A DNA stretch of 64,000 nucleotides from Notospermus geniculatus. Lineage: Eukaryota; Nemertea; Pilidiophora; Heteronemertea; Lineidae. Every line of letters starts with the position of its first letter. The stretch's first letter is position 1. The notes under the pieces were generated by a model that was not told where the DNA came from, made no database searches, and saw only the letters and a program-made list of their open reading frames with translations. Made by a program: the position numbers and the translations under genes. The DNA is taken from positions 41,219 through 105,218 of the forward strand of contig NMRB01000121.1 in assembly GCA_002633025.1 (NCBI GenBank). Reading direction: 5' to 3'. Positions 46,024 through 57,644 of this stretch are shown here, piece after piece.

Positions 46024-47341
46024 GGTCATGAAGGTACGGTCGGTGTAAATATTCAATGGAGGCCTTGCCCAGTCCCAAGAACGCACAATTTCATAAACGT
46101 TTCGTTCGTGAGCTGCCCCGTAGGAGAGACTGCGTTACATTTCTACGAGTATTTTTTCAGCGTAATCGCTGGCAGAATTTTTTGGGACATCAACAATGCA
46201 TGAAATCGTGTCGTTCATGATTCACACCTATTATCTTTTTTAAGACAGCTGCAAAATACGCACTTTGTCTTTTCGCCTCCAGGATCGTCTTATCTCAGCT
46301 GATGACACCTTGTCTATCATAAAGGCGCTGGATCATGAATCGCTTGCCCCGGGACTGTCATAGTTCGTTCGGTTCGTGGGCAGAAACAATGGGCTTCCTT
46401 CCACTTGGCTGGAGTTCGAGTGAACCAACTCACAGACCGTGGCACAAATTTCAGAAGATGAGAGGGCTCTCTTGCGAAGTCAAGTGGAGACTGAATTACA
46501 TTTGTTCTTGACTCTTTTGCTCTGAGTTATGGACACGATGTGTACAGGGGGTCATGTGCACACGATGTGTACAGTAGTTGGTGAACTGTTCACAGACGTG
46601 ATGCAGTCCCGTGCACAGGGTTAGGGTGGTATTTACCATTACGAGTATGTGACTGTTCCAGGAAAGGAAATCCCACGCGACTTCGGATTTCAAGGCCCCT
46701 TTATTCATCCCTCGTTTCAGAACGGTCTCGTACGCCAGCAACGTAGCCTTGCAAAAGGTCAACGAGGCAAAGCTCATTGTCGAGATAATGTTGCTATTCA
46801 ATGCCCTGATGAAATTTGAGGATGTTTTGTATGTATGAATACAGCATCATTGTTATATAAGCCTCCTCTTCTCAATGGCACCAGTTACAATATCGACGTA
46901 CAAGGTTGATGTTTCACAAAGAGGTATGATCAATATGGGAAGACCGAGGTATTCCACTGGGAGAGGTCCGTATCTTCATGACCAGGTCTCAGCCATGCTT
47001 CCCGGACGAGTAACTCGAGAGAAGCGCAGTGGAATTTCCCTTGGGATCGCGCTGTCCTTCAGACGACCAGCAAGTACAACCGATCGATGGTATCTTTGAT
47101 GGTGCTTTCGGTAGGTCACGGTAGCTTGAGAGTGCTGCCGTATGCGTGCCTCTTCGTCCCTCAACCACCCCTCGACTGCGTTTACCAATACCCTTGCAAT
47201 GCCAACGCCTCCACGCTATTGGCTCGGGTTCTCAACCAACAAACCCAGGTTAGGGAGAGGCTCGTGGAAGATCTGATAAATTTGTATCTTTTGCATTCAC
47301 TCCTTCCTTTGCACGGGCAAGGAGTGAATCAATTACGATTT
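46024..47341. other. No gene recognised
   Basis: Minus frame 46496-46801 (SFASLTFCKATLLAYETVLK) and the frames on both strands at 46875-47188 have no family I recognise. gacacgatgtgtaca occurs twice near 46530-46575. Confidence 0.4.
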
Positions 47342-47580
47342 TAAGCCAGGTTTATATTTTCCATCCGATAGAAGTGTGATTGTGCAGAAAACACCATTGT
47401 TTGCTCTCCCCTTTCCATTGTTATTGGTCATACAAGGGTAGAATTTGTGGCGCATAAAACAGGCCTTAAGCCCGGTTTATAGTTAATCCGAATCAGCTGA
47501 CCGTACGGCAAACCCTATTGTTCGCTCTTTTGTTTCCATTGTTGTAGGTCGTGGGATGGCAGAATCGGACGGAATATATG
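47342..47580. repeat. Two diverged direct repeats of about 115 bp
   Basis: aagccaggtttatattttcc ... attgtttgctctcc ... tttccattgttattggtc (about 47342-47462) is repeated as aagcccggtttatagttaat ... attgttcgctctt ... tttccattgttgtaggtc (about 47468-47580). Confidence 0.6.
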
Positions 47581-47656
47581 GGTCGTAGGCTTGGGCCGGA
47601 CTTCAGCCACACTTTCATTTAAGTCAGACTTTTCCCAATGCTTCAAGCAAAATAAA

Positions 47657-47775
47657 GGGCCATATTCTAGAACGTTCCTTAACATTAAGGTCCACCTTAA
47701 ATCTATTGTTCTCGATGGTTTTACAATAGACTTAAGGTCGACCTTAACGTTAAGGAACGTTCTAGAATACGGGCC
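47657..47775. mobile_element. 119-bp foldback MITE
   Basis: Arms GGGCCATATTCTAGAACGTT and complement of GGCCCGTATTCTAGAACGTT, continuing ccttaacattaaggtccacc to a short spacer ctcgatggtt. AAA flanks both ends, which may or may not be a target duplication. Confidence 0.82.
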
Positions 47776-49858
47776 AAAGTGTCTAACTTCAGCTATACTT
47801 TAGGCTAAAGTCTGACCCAAAAGGGTAAACAAGGGAGTAGATAGCTAGTTGCCCACCAATCGATACACCATTCTTTGCAGTGTTGTGTGGCTGACGAACA
47901 AGTATCCGTCAATAGGTGGCCGACTACTGCAAGGTGGCCAATTGGTTCGCCCTAATCAAGATCCAGTGAAAGTATGATTGCTAGCATCCACAGGTTGCTG
48001 ATCGTTGGTGAATAAACGGGTTGCAGAGTGACATCGTAGGGATGAGAGTAAAAATGAGAGTGAGGAGAGGAAAAATGGCATGATCACCCTTGATCATATT
48101 TAACATCCGAAGCGCAGGAACAAAGCAGCCGTTTAATGTGGGTACAACCAGTCTTTATCTATTGGTACAACATCCTATTGGACTGAAAAAAAATCATTTC
48201 GCTTTTGGAAAGGTTGCTTTGTTCAAGAACATTGAGTTGAAACCTGTTTAAGCTGATAAGTACCACCGTTTCCAATTGACGAGCAGTTACAACTCCCAGT
48301 AGATACCCTGCCAGGGGCTCTTCTCGTAGAAAATGTAGTACGAGCGACGATAACCTGAGCATTAGTAAGACGATCGAGGAAAAAAACTCGTACGCTACAT
48401 CCTTTGATCAGGTTAAAAACGAACAACATCGTATCGCATTAAATATTAAAGAATAAATCTCTTGGTTTGTGTAATAGCCTTGTATGGTGTACCGTAAGAT
48501 GAAACGAGCGGTGTCAACCTCGGTTTCGTTCGAGTTCGTTTTTCTTCTTAAATGACTTAGCAACATCGGGTGAAAGGTGTATAGAACACAATGGATGCGT
48601 CTGACATGATTGTCGCGTGTGTCTCTCGATAGTGACGAGTGACGTGCAGTAGGTAAGACAGAAGTCGAAGTAAATTTTAGCTTTGAAATGTAATAGGTAC
48701 ATGTAGCTGATGACAAACTTGTTACACCGAAAAGCAGCTGATATCAGATTCGTTACTTTGAAATGTAATGCGGCGACTTATAAATTTAAGTTGTAACATT
48801 TTGGCGTGTTTGGTTTTGAGGGATGCGTGTTTAAATATCATACAATCGGTGATAATAAAAAAAACACGCCTATCAATCATCCGTACAAACAGGATTCTGG
48901 TGTCTGAACCTGCTGATAGTTCTTCCTGAAGCATTTTACGGTCTGGTTTCTAGCCATGCCCGGCACGTCTTGCAAACAAAATTTTAAAACTTGATGTGGA
49001 ACGAAGCAGGTGTTTCTAGACAGGTGTTCTACTTAATAGTTTTGCGGTAATAGGTTCCTGAAATGAGTCTTAAAGGAAATCTTTCGTCATGATGCAACTG
49101 ATCTGGGGTTAACAGGTCAGAATCCAACTTTTCTATACGTACCAATTCCTGAAAAGGAGACATGTTTCGATATCATCTTTTCTTATGTTTCGATGCATCA
49201 AAACTTCTCCTACATGTAGTTGCTAATAGGGGGATTCCCTTTAATTCCTTTGTTGTGCATGACACCTCATACCATCTCATCAAGTGACACTGGATAGAAG
49301 AGTACGTTTCAACTCTGACTCAGAGTAGTTTTTTAAACTTCTAGGTAAGTTGGCACTGCTAATTTATTTTAACTTTACTCGTTAGTGCAAACAGTTAGGA
49401 CGTGTAGCTAATGCAATACAGCGTGTATTGCACCTGATGAACAAACCTACATCCGTACCTCTCAGAAAGCCAAAGAAACTGCATGTGAAGCCGGGATGTG
49501 AAGGAGCCGAAGAGTGAATCTGTCAATAACCGCAGGTGCAGGTGCACAAACTGTTCCAGCCTGACTATGAATCAGGTATGTCTTTTTACATGAAAAAGTG
49601 ACACTTAGTAAAAGATATGCAATTGTAGGCGAGATGACTTTTTGCAATACCAGCCAACTTGGAGGTGAAGCGAATAGAAGTACATCACAGAGGTGGAATG
49701 TTCAGAGCAGTTTCAAAGATTTCACAATCTGGACAACATTTCGAATATGATATCCCCAGGTCTTGCAGGCAAGGCAAACGCCAAGTTGTTCGCTGACTGG
49801 AAAGCTGATTTGTAATAACAGCCTAGTGAGTTTACGCAATCGCCCAATTCAGACAATA
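47776..49858. other. No gene recognised
   Basis: The minus frames 48408-48716 and 48722-48934 lack motifs. Nothing else found. Confidence 0.45.
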
Positions 49859-49980
49859 GGGAGGTATAGAAATCAAACGATAAACGTAAACGTTAACGAC
49901 AACGTTATTTTCCTACCAAAAATGCAATATAAAATCTGGTTAATGTGTAGTATGAAAAATAACGTTGTCGTAGTTTACGT
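49859..49980. mobile_element. MITE family B, copy 3 (right end lost)
   Basis: The left half GGGAGGTATAGAAATCAAAC through gttaacgacaacg and the spacer tctggttaatgtgtagta are intact, then the copy breaks off after gtcgtagtttacgt. The expected atcgtttgatttctaaacct is replaced by unrelated sequence. TA precedes the left end. Confidence 0.8.
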
Positions 49981-51425
49981 CATGTCTTCTTGTGTTTCTA
50001 GATTCTTTCAACCACCGATAACCTGTTCATGGAGGAAGAAAACTTAATCGTCAACCAATCGGCGGATATTTTAATTTTCCAGGCAACCACCAACCAAACG
50101 CCGCGATGAAAAGACATTCCATACGAATGCATGACTAACTTTCCGCTAACAGGATAACAATAGAGAGATAGCGACCCCGAATAAACCTTTCTAGAAATTG
50201 GCAAACGAAACATGAGATTGAAAACGGCGAATAATTATACAGCGTGATTGTTGAGCGGTGTACATTTCATTGTATAAGCACTGGTGTATTCCGCTTGGCA
50301 AGGTGCGATGAAACTCCACTATCGGTGTGACTAATACTAAAAGAAGCTTGCCAGAGATGCTCCCAACACACTATTTCCTATTGTCATTTTTTTAGCTCAA
50401 GTATGACATGCATCTGAGTCAAATTCGCCAGGCAGGCCCTCTGGGATCTCCTGATTAAATTGAAGTGGAAAATTATAATAAAATTTTCAATGGAAACAGA
50501 ATCACATTGTAATCGGTTACGATAGAGTAATGATAGGTAGGCCGTGACCAAGTTCCAACCACCAGGGGTATTCCTCTCGCCCGAGTGAGATTATACAAAG
50601 ATACCATGTCATAATCACCACTGTGGCAAATGTCTCATCAGAAGCATGCCATATGAAATTAAAATCATAGTCTAGACCATTGTACGGGGAAGTTATCCAA
50701 TTTTACGCTTGATGATTCCAAACTGACCTCTTTGTTTTTGAACTTTGCCGCCCGATGAAGCGTATGAAGGATTGGATTGAGGAGGGTGGTGCGAAGAGTG
50801 ATGACTATAGAGCCGAGTGTCGAGCATGGGTCAAGAACCTGATTAATGTAGCCACTCCAGGGACGATTGTCACCCGATATCGATGACAGGGATTTCAGAC
50901 CTAAGGCATATTCGCTAGGATCGGTTAAATTGTGTTCGTTAATTAAGGTGGTACATTTTGATTGAGGACTTAATAATTCTCAGGATGAGTTGGCCAAGTG
51001 GACTCTGTCTCTCTGTTACCGTTCATCAGTTCTCCTCTCTGACATCGATGGCTGTGCAATGTGTTTGGCATTTACGGCCTGTCGGGTGTGTGTGGTTCGG
51101 TGCAGTTTGTTACTCGTCGAATCTTACATGTAGCTCAGGCCCACCACAAGGACAATCAGGATGATCCATCGCCCGCACAAGCTCCCTGCACAACAGGCAC
51201 CACGGCAGACATTCCACCGGAACGTCCTGCATCACCGGCAAAAGAAGCTGAAAACACCATGAGCTGCCGAAGGTCCAGCGTTACGGAGGAACCCTTCCAA
51301 AAATGGACCAAAATCTCCCGTTTGTCATGGAAGAACCCTCCACGCGTACAGTGTACTGCCACTTGGCTATATTCTCATATCTCCTTTTCCCAACTCACCC
51401 CCTAATAGCTAAAATAACTGCAGAG
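49981..51425. other. No supported gene; one weak exon-like stretch
   Basis: From about 51131 a plus frame reads AQAHHKDNQDDPSPAQAPC after an acceptor-like catgtag. The composition is exon-like (Pro/Glu/Ser-rich) but the opposite strand is open too, and no donor or partner exon is evident. Confidence 0.3.
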
Positions 51426-51426
51426 C

Positions 51427-51453
51427 AAACCCTAACCCTAACCCTGACCCCAG
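51427..51453. repeat. Three telomere-like CCCTAA units
   Basis: aaccctaaccctaaccctga is three units of the (CCCTAA) telomere motif. Too short to prove a telomere-derived insertion. Confidence 0.4.
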
Positions 51454-51941
51454 ATTTAACTACCGGTGTTAGATGGTCAAAGGACGGAATGAGAAGGCAC
51501 CGTACACTTTCTCATGAAGGTTACAGTGTTACAGTGTTTTGAAGACAGCTTGTGATCCATCCCCTGAGAATAAACTGCGTCAGTGATGTTACTTTCTCCT
51601 CACGTCCCGAGGACCTTAATGCCAGTAAAAGCACACGTCTTTTTCCTCATAGGCAGTATACATCTTCTTGCAATGCTGGCCATGTTTCCACTCAGGGGCT
51701 AGAATTGTACCGGGGCTAGAATTGTACCACTTTACCCTATGCGTTTGATGTTGGTATGCCATTCGTTCGTGCTTTTCTGTAGTTCCAAAGTGGATAACTG
51801 TACGGCTATGTGACAAACGGGAACCAAGACAGCGAGTTTTTATGAAAGTCTAGAACATTGCAGGTACCGGTAATTGAAAATGAAACGGCCAAGTTTTTCT
51901 TCTTGGTGAACAAACAATAAATGTGGCGTCAATAAAATGAT

Positions 51942-52328
51942 TTAAGGCCTGTCTACAACATTTCCAAAACATTCCAAAAACATCCAGCTGCAACATTTCC
52001 AAAACACCGTTGTTTTCGGTTTGTTGCGCAGAGTGTGGACCTGCAACTTTTGAAAAACAATTTTGAAAACATGTTTTGAGAATGTTGCAGAGTTTAGACC
52101 AACCCTGCAACTTTTGCAAAACAATTTTGGAAACATGTTTTGAGAGTGTTGCAGAGTGTTCACCAACCCTGCAACTTTTGCAAAACAATTTTTGGAAACA
52201 TATTTTGAGAATGTTGCACAGTGTAGACCAACCCCGAAACAAGCTGCAACATTTCCAAAACAGTTCCCAAAATGTTTTGTCGCTGCAGAAAAAGTTTTGA
52301 AAGTGTTGGTGGTGTAGACAGGCCTTTA
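51942..52328. mobile_element. Harbinger-like MITE, 381 bp, TTA duplication and internal tandem array
   Basis: The body 51945-52325 has ends AGGCCTGTCTACAACATTTC and complement of AGGCCTGTCTACACCACC. TTA lies directly outside both ends, the classical PIF/Harbinger signature. The interior holds three units of about 65 bp (accaaccctgcaacttttgc, aaaacaattttggaaacatg, ttttgagaatgttgcagagt) plus partial inverted units at both ends. Minus-strand frames (CKSCRVG repeats) arise from the array. Confidence 0.85.
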
Positions 52329-53052
52329 GAGTGAATTAAGCGATATTTCAATTTCTTTCGCATACAGGTAGCAAAAGCCATTAACTGTAATGTCAAGAGG
52401 ACTTTGAACTGTAACTTGTAATTTCCAAGGATTTGCCTACAAAATGGCCAACATGCACAGCTGCAATCCAGTCAAATACTCTTTGAAGTGAATCGCTTCT
52501 CAACCTAATTATCTAGTTAATCTCCGAGATGTCGTATAGCTTATCTAATGAAGCAATATAGTAACAGTCAACGTAAAGGTTCAACTTTCCCAGCTAGCAC
52601 TTTCTACTTGTCCTCAAGCCATTAATGACCTTCTAAACCCATTTCCTCAATTGTTCTTGATTATAAAGCACCAGCATGGACCATTGTTCTACCAAATCTC
52701 ACAAAGGGTTCAAGAGGACACTTTAGACCCTTAGGTACATTCAGGGCAGGGGTCATCAATGTTTCTTAATTAGAAGATTTTACGAAGCGATTCGAATTAG
52801 ACGCGTTCAACAAAGCAGCATGAAATTGGCATGTTTGAATTTGGTGGCGAAATTAACCTAAACAAGCAAAGCAGGTAATGGTTAGCTTGTACCTTGTACA
52901 GCGACGTTTAAATAGGGTGCCATCTCATTAGGAAACTACTCTCGACCTTGATCAAAGGGTCCTTAATGAGGGATCAAGAATTGAAGCTTTATCCCCTGGC
53001 CATTTGGTTCAATTCAACACTTTGATAACTATTTTGATTTTGTGGAGCTGAA
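52329..53052. other. No gene recognised
   Basis: AT-rich stretch with no motif. Confidence 0.45.
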
Positions 53053-53321
53053 GGTAAGAAAAAGTGGAAGATGATAGGTAAGAAAAAGTGGAAGATGATA
53101 CATGTAGGTAAGAAAAAGTGGAAGATAGGTAAGAAAAAGTGGAAGATGATAGGTAAGAAAAAGTGGAAGAGGATAGGTAAGAAAAAGTGGAAGATGATAA
53201 GAAAAAGTGGAAGATGATAGGTAAGAAAAAGTGGAAGATGATAGGTAAGAAAAAGTGGAAGATGGTAGGTAATAAAAAGTGGAAGATTACAGAGATAGGT
53301 AAGAAAAAGTGGAAGATGATA
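53053..53321 (+). repeat. 24-bp minisatellite, 11 units
   Basis: Unit ggtaagaaaaagtggaagatgata. Most units are exact; unit 2 is followed by catgta, unit 3 lacks atg, unit 7 lacks ggta, and unit 10 has ggtaat and an extra attacagag. Each regular unit contains GGTAAG, a splice-donor-like word. The minus strand gives a repetitive STFSYLSS peptide that I do not regard as a gene. Confidence 0.95.
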
Positions 53322-54299
53322 GTCTTAAAGCCTTCACACACTAAATGACTGAAGTCGAAAGTTGTCACTACAATAGACCATCCGGCAGTACCTTAGACGA
53401 AGTGCCTATAGAAAGCAAAATAATGTCAGAAAATTTCGACTTTAGTGTATGATGTGTTGCTGTTAAGTACTCTTGAGTGGACTAACTTTTCTAACTTCCA
53501 GTTCCTGAAGTAGTGACCGATTTTGACCATGTCATGCAATGTATGAAGTGAAGACTTTAGAAGTGAAAAAAAAAACGGTAAAATAGACAAACTGTCAAAT
53601 AGGAAAGAATAAGTGTACCAACCTATCTCTTGGCCTCTTATGGCTAAGTCCATTAATAAAGGGAAGTCTATCCAGATAATCTCCTGAAAGCTTCATGAGT
53701 GCTTACAAGTCGCTTCCCCCAATCTCGCTTATCATTGTGATAGATTCCTAGAGCATATATGAGACTATTCCACTTCACTTCGTAAACTCAATGTACAGAC
53801 AACCCGATAACCATGACGTTTCATCAATCATTCACTATATGTACATTTCACTGTCTGTTCCATTAGAAATATGAAATTGACAATTGGGTCCCCAGCCGCC
53901 GAGACAGGATGGATGTAGACCATTCCACCAGGTTTACAGATCAATAATGGTATGAACCACTCAAGATTATCTGTGCGCAGTCGTAACGCATCAAATCACA
54001 ACCTGTCACACATCAGCCCTGGTATAATTTAATTGAACAGGAAGAGGTGAAGCCAAGGCTGTCGACCCCATGGGGAAGACAGGATAATGACGTACAGTCG
54101 CCTCTTAGAGTCCCGGCGACGTCAGGGGATTCAGCCATGAATGAAAGTAAAATGCATGAGTTCGGAACAATCAAGGTGCCCATTGGCATTATTGTACGTT
54201 TTTTTCCATTACCGTGCTTGTCATCGATGCTGTTGTAATTGCAGGTGGGTAGCTTTCAATGAACTTGTGATTCTAAAAGGTTTCCCCAAAGAAAACGTG
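53322..54299. other. No gene recognised
   Basis: Short frames only; no motif. Confidence 0.45.
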
Positions 54300-54566
54300 G
54301 ACCAACCTAGGAAATCCAAAACTAGAGCACAAGGGCGACACGCAAAATGATATAATAACCGAAGTCGTCCTCCAGAAGTTTAGCAAATTTTCGACCCCAA
54401 CCGCGGGGTCTTCAGGCTGGCACTTTCAAGTCGAGCTACCAAAGTATGCCCTTCTGGTAGCTCGACTTGAAAGTGCCAGCCTGAAGAAGACCCCGGTTGG
54501 GGTCGAAAATTTGCTAAATTTCTGGAGGACGACTTCGGTTATTATATCATCGACCAACCTAGGAAA
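54300..54566 (-). mobile_element. Foldback retroelement-like copy P4 with 15-bp target duplication
   Basis: GACCAACCTAGGAAA stands at 54300-54314 and 54552-54566. Between them are inverted arms (54347-54439 and 54456-54550) around a 16-bp loop and, on the minus strand, the family tail cattttgcgtgtcgcccttg. The right arm read on plus contains CTGAAGA (54481-54487), GACCCC-GGTT-GGGGTC (54489-54504), GAA, AATTT-GCT-AAATT (54508-54520) and CTGG (54522-54525), which can pair with CCAG at 54476-54479. The left arm has small differences (ccgcggggtc, aacttc), so the halves have begun to diverge. No protein encoded. Confidence 0.82.
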
Positions 54567-54714
54567 CATAAAAACCAAAGAAATCCGCAAAAAGGTGTTT
54601 TCCGAAATCTCTGCTGTTGTCTGGTAAAGTGGCCCTTATGTAACTATTAAGTTAAGAGCTTCATCAGCAATACATGAACACGTACTGCTTCCACACCTGT
54701 ATGCCCTGTACATA
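54567..54714. other. No gene recognised
   Basis: Short spacer between the foldback element and the direct repeats. Confidence 0.4.
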
Positions 54715-55205
54715 ATGCACTCTTAGAACATTCTGAACTGCTGTCATCTTTACATCCCATTACATTCAGCGGCAGTTTATTGTTAAACAACTATTGTCAT
54801 TTCTTCTTATCTACAGTACCTTCCAGTCGTCAAGGTCGATTTCAATGATGCTCTTTTAGTTTCTTCGCTCAACGATGCTTTGGTGTTTTCCCCGCTGGGT
54901 ATGTGATACAGCCTTGTATTGTACTTGTATATGATTTGTTTAATGCACTTTAGAGCATTTTGAACTGTCACCCTCTTTACATACACCATCCATGGCCAGC
55001 TGCAGGCCATTTCTGACTGCCTTCCTTGATACAACCATCACATTCAGCAATTGTCGTCTTTTCCTTTATATTTATACAACACCTTCCATTTGCCAAGGCC
55101 ACAGCGTTGAATAAAGCTCTTTTTTATTTCTTTCCTCAACGAAGCTTTGGTTTAAGATTTCCCCCGCTAAGTATGTGATACACACGCGTGTATAGTACAT
55201 TAGAC
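54715..55205. repeat. Two diverged direct repeats of about 230-260 bp
   Basis: Unit 1 (about 54715-54930) and unit 2 (about 54942-55200) share, in order, aatgcact..tagagcatt, cattacattcag/catcacattcag, accttccagt..caaggtc/accttccatt..caaggcc, ctcaacgatgctttggt/ctcaacgaagctttggt and gtatgtgataca. They are old copies with many differences and have no coding capacity. Confidence 0.65.
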
Positions 55206-55545
55206 AGCTTAGATGCATAGATCACCTAAGGTGATTTTTCCTTCATACAGCGAGAGGAAGGCGACAAAACATTTGTCCATTTGGCTGATTAGAATCTGAC
55301 GTCAATGATGGCAATGGTAAATCCCCGGCCGGATCAAGGCGACGATACAACGTGTGTACGGTGATTCGTAGTATACGTTATGTCAAGTATATACGTTAGT
55401 GATTACCGTACTCTCCCATCTAAGAAATCATTATTTAGCGAAACCAAGTCTGAACCCATTTGTAATGGTTATGTAAGGCGCATTGTACTTAGTTGACCAA
55501 TGGTGTGGAGATTTATGGACATGCCTGTTGATCACCAGCGAGGGC
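55206..55545. other. No gene recognised
   Basis: Unique-looking sequence. Confidence 0.4.
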
Positions 55546-55658
55546 CCATTTTATTCATAAAACTACTTAAGTCTAAGTGTGACACTTATCCTTTGCTGAA
55601 CACAAAAGATAAGTATCACACTTTGACTTAAGTATGTTTATGAATATACACCCTGGCG
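55546..55658. mobile_element. Foldback MITE family D (related in style to C)
   Basis: Arms ttattcataaaactacttaa and complement of tattcataaacatacttaag, both continuing gtctaagtgtgacacttatc or gtcaaagtgtgatacttatc around a short spacer ctttgctgaac. TATTCATAAA near the ends recalls family C, but the arms are different. Confidence 0.75.
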
Positions 55659-56514
55659 TTGCGTCTAACCCGCCAGTGGTCATTTTCCCATTCGTAGTAG
55701 GTTTTTTGCTGTGAAGTCTAAGCGTTGGCCCTGACAGTCGAACGGTTGGAATACGTTCTCCACGGTAGGCCTCACCACTAGAGTCAGCGTTCGTGCTTCT
55801 CGTAATAAAGTGACAAGCCACAGCATGGATTGAAAGTCACCACATTGCCTTGAACTACCAGCTGAGGGATTCCCATTAGAAAAGTCGCTTTCTTCAGATA
55901 AGACGTAAAGGAAGCTGACTCCCCGCCACGACACAATAATATCGACCACCCACAGTAGTAAAAGAAAAAAACAATGCTGTTTAATAATGCATTGATCGGG
56001 TGCTCAACCATTATCTTTTTCAACGTAAAACAATAATGTCAACGCGAAAAGAAAGTGAAGTCAGTAATTGAACAATACAAGCAGGATATTAGGTAAAAAA
56101 GCAGTTGACACTAATGACGGAGCAAAGTGGGATCGATTACTGTACAGAGTGTGCATCATATAGCGCTGACTAACTTGAAGAAGCCATGTATTACGGCATT
56201 ATTGTCAATTTCATGAGTGCTGGGCTCGCCATGGAGAGGAAGAACCGTATGAATATTGCGAAAAAGATGACTTTTCCAGCCGAATACATCGCGGATGTTT
56301 TTTGGTTCGATTGCTCGCTAGGAATTTCTCCCCCTCTCTCATACACTTCTTCAGGGCAGTTTTTTTTCCATGAGTAGCACAGTTACCATCTGGAGTGTCT
56401 GTACCTCACTGCTATTAGCGTCAGCAACTAGCTATTCAATGCTCCACTGAATGGAGACGGTAAATCTTATAATTTAAAAGCTACATGTGGCCGTTGGGCG
56501 ACTTGCGAAAGGTT
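55659..56514. other. No gene recognised
   Basis: The minus frames 55573-56023 have no motif. Confidence 0.4.
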
Positions 56515-56798
56515 CACTGTAATGACTAGTTGGTCCATTACACCCATGGACATGGGTAAATTCTTTGTCCCAGTTTATTGCCCATTTCCCACATGTTCTT
56601 TTATGCATCTGGGTATAAGGTACCCATGGCCATTGCTTACTCATGGTGATAAACGCCAAGGGTCCGGAGGGCCCAAAGTAGAACAAAGTAGAACCCATTG
56701 TCGTGGAATATTTTTTGGAAAGAGGTTCGTCTTCCTCGCAGTGAGTTTGCTGTACCCATGTGGGTTTGCACTCATGATCCAGGACGATTTTTAAAGTG
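56515..56798. mobile_element. Family F element, copy 2
   Basis: Starts CACTGTAATGACTAGTTGGT and ends atttttaaagtg. The interior ggacatgggtaaattc, tcatggtgataaacgcc, gaacccattgtcg and cagtgagtttgctgtaccca match 22637-22927 in the same order and orientation. The right half is a little shorter because a gttagttccctgtaccc segment is missing. Confidence 0.82.
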
Positions 56799-57222
56799 CA
56801 TGGTTACTTTACACTATTCGATAGTGTAAGTACATGTACACTACACGACATTTGAGAAGACCTGTCGATAAAACCTCAACAATTTCAGAAGCAATTCGAA
56901 AAAAAAACGCGAAAGGAAAGCAATTGCGCCACATTTAATTTAAATCATAAACTGTTTAATCAACGAAAAACGTGTGGTTGTCAAATTACACAGGCTTCCC
57001 GATGAACAAAGACCGACCAAGAATAATATTGAGAAACACGCAAATGAATTTGTACCCTCCATTAATTGAAATCTCCTTTAAGGACCCAGCAGCTGATTAT
57101 GAGATGACTAATATGGGTTAAGAATCTGCAGCAATTACAGTCCACGGACTTAGCGGGAACGCCAATTGATCGGCTATCGTCCTTGAGAATTTGCACTTAA
57201 ATTTCAAAATTATCTTGTCGCG
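56799..57222. other. No gene recognised
   Basis: AT-rich; no feature. Confidence 0.45.
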
Positions 57223-57382
57223 TTAAGCCGCCCATACACGGCGCAATATTATTGCACAATATGGGGCCCAAATGGGTGGTCGTGTGCTTTTCGCATGATG
57301 GGTAGAAGAAAGATTGGCAATAGTATTGCCCATTGTGATCCTCATATTGTGCAATAATATTGATCGTGTATGGGCCGCTTTA
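57223..57382. mobile_element. Harbinger-like MITE, 154 bp, TTA duplication
   Basis: The body 57226-57379 has ends AGCCGCCCATACACGGCGCA and complement of AGCGGCCCATACACGATCAA, both continuing atattattgcacaatatg. TTA on both sides. The arms are about 40 bp and the centre is unique. Confidence 0.85.
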
Positions 57383-57644
57383 CAGACGTTAAGTGCTGGG
57401 TTCAATTTTTTACGTATTCTTTATTTCTGTAATTTTTTTTCGTTACTATTTACATTGGTTGCTGTGTGAAGAATAATCTGAATGATGAAGTGGACGGCAT
57501 TGAAAAAAACATGTGATGAATTAAACATGAGATAGTACTTTGCGGATGCGTGATTTACTTTGCTTATGTCAAGAACCAATATATTGCATTCCATCATAAT
57601 CTTAAACATTAGAGAGTCTGCCAAATACGTATATCCATCTCTAT

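Noticed and set aside
46496-46801. Minus-strand frame SFASLTFCKATLLAYETVLK as a receptor exon
   Set aside because: Hydrophobic and protein-like on inspection, but no conserved motif or splice sites support it.
51121-51405. Possible exon rich in Pro, Glu and Ser after a catgtag acceptor
   Set aside because: Both strands are open, no donor or neighbouring exon can be paired with it, and no homologous family is recognised.
51427-51453. Interstitial telomere repeat
   Set aside because: Only three units, one followed by a degenerate unit; can arise by chance. Listed as a low-confidence repeat only.
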